A stretch of 64,000 bases of DNA, from positions 1,426,001-1,490,000 of the forward strand of contig JADJWT010000001.1 in NCBI GenBank assembly GCA_016716225.1, in the 5' to 3' direction. Within the stretch, counting starts at the first letter, position 1. Each line of letters starts with the position of its first letter. Shown piece by piece: positions 63,700 to 64,000 of this stretch. The notes beneath the pieces are model-generated. The model worked only from the letters and a program-made list of their open reading frames with translations. It was not told the origin of the DNA and did not search any database. The stretch is from Ignavibacteriota bacterium (GTDB lineage Bacteria > Bacteroidota > Ignavibacteria > Ignavibacteriales > Melioribacteraceae). The translations under genes and the position numbers were made by a program.

Positions 63700-64000
63700 T
63701 TAATCAACTGACTTTAAAAATTTTACAAGATATTCTTTATAACTTGAATTAGGATAAGAATTAATTAAATTTGTTAATTCATCAATTGAAATAAAATTTT
63801 TCTTAAATGCAATTTCTTCAATACATGCAACTTTTAAACCTTGTCTATCTTCAATAACACCAAAAAAATTAGATGCTTGTAAAAGTGCTTCGGGCGTTCC
63901 TGTATCAAGCCAAGCAACACCTCTGCCAATTTTAACTACATCTAATTCCGAGTTTTCCAAATAAACTTTATTTACATCGGTAATTTCTAATTCACCCCTT
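63700..64000 (-). CDS. rfbA: Glucose-1-phosphate thymidylyltransferase, C-terminal part (runs off right edge)
   Basis: The reverse strand from the window edge reads 'RGELEITDVNKVYLENSELD' and on to 'GRGVAWLDTGTPEALLQASN', the highly conserved C-terminal region of RfbA/RmlA, which makes dTDP-glucose for rhamnose synthesis. The stop is at 63700. About 100 residues are visible; the N-terminal nucleotide-binding part lies outside. Confidence 0.93.
   Translation of the reverse strand, partial: RGELEITDVNKVYLENSELDVVKIGRGVAWLDTGTPEALLQASNFFGVIEDRQGLKVACIEEIAFKKNFISIDELTNLINSYPNSSYKEYLVKFLKSVD

Overview
The window is about 64 kb of very AT-rich bacterial DNA, densely packed and without rRNA, tRNA, CRISPR or transposase genes that I could find. 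Several traits point to the Ignavibacteria (Bacteroidota/Chlorobiota side branch): secreted proteins ending in a 'SQNYPNPFNP...LASGxYxY' C-terminal sorting-type domain, a DUF5686/carboxypeptidase-regulatory outer-membrane protein, Kef-type antiporters fused to PtsN, heavy use of AAA/ATT/GAA codons and weak ribosome binding sites. The assignment is inference from protein style, not from a marker gene.

Layout. 1-3069 (minus): a partial BatA/von Willebrand protein and a SpoIID/LytB protein. 3349-13205 (plus): a giant lamin-tail/CARDB repeat exoprotein, a solitary ParA ATPase, a GMC flavo-oxidoreductase, a decayed ORF6N gene (minus) and a GH13 lipoprotein. 13321-18498: DUF4139 protein, YitT membrane protein, a NatAB-like ABC exporter and a 59-residue zinc-ribbon gene. 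18499-22236: a TM1266-type ACT protein facing a tightly overlapping five-gene minus operon (GNAT, TrpF-like, SdiA-regulated-type, DUF6544-like, AlkD). 22313-27098: Trm112-like, GlcD-like, TPR and ClpX genes, nearly all overlapping or abutting, closed by a strong terminator. 27338-34764: three tandem three-gene modules encoding PilV/MshD-, PilW/GspJ- and PilX/GspK-like proteins. 34862-45156: DUF5686 protein, then a minus-strand stress/transport/signalling block (Usp, antiporter-PtsN, small histidine kinase; TauE/SafE; a large PAS/GAF kinase; an unknown protein). 45484-55075: PPK2, a 1212-residue sorted exoprotein, rhodanese lipoprotein, FAH-family hydrolase, POT transporter and DPP IV. 55076-59658 (minus): an 'asparagine synthetase B'-labelled family protein and a fourth pilin-like module with its first gene doubled. 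59813-64000: ICMT-like methyltransferase, cell-wall amidase, a 28-residue membrane peptide, a discoidin-containing sorted protein with deviant codon use, and the C-terminal end of RfbA.

The most interesting feature is the set of four pilin-like modules (13 genes). Gene order, sizes and local motifs (acidic FDDxDDYN in gene 1, 'DLRKIGYC'-type in gene 2, 'GINLAASNI'-type helix in gene 3) match the minor-pilin sets PilV-PilW-PilX or GspI-GspJ-GspK, yet every protein starts directly at the hydrophobic helix with only 'MNTG', 'MG' or 'MGG' where a basic prepilin leader would normally be. Four modules in one window, in two sequence subtypes and on both strands, suggest an expanded family of alternative pilus-tip or pseudopilus complexes with diversified large third subunits. 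Function is inferred; no pilus core gene (pilB, pilC, pilQ, pilD) is in the window.
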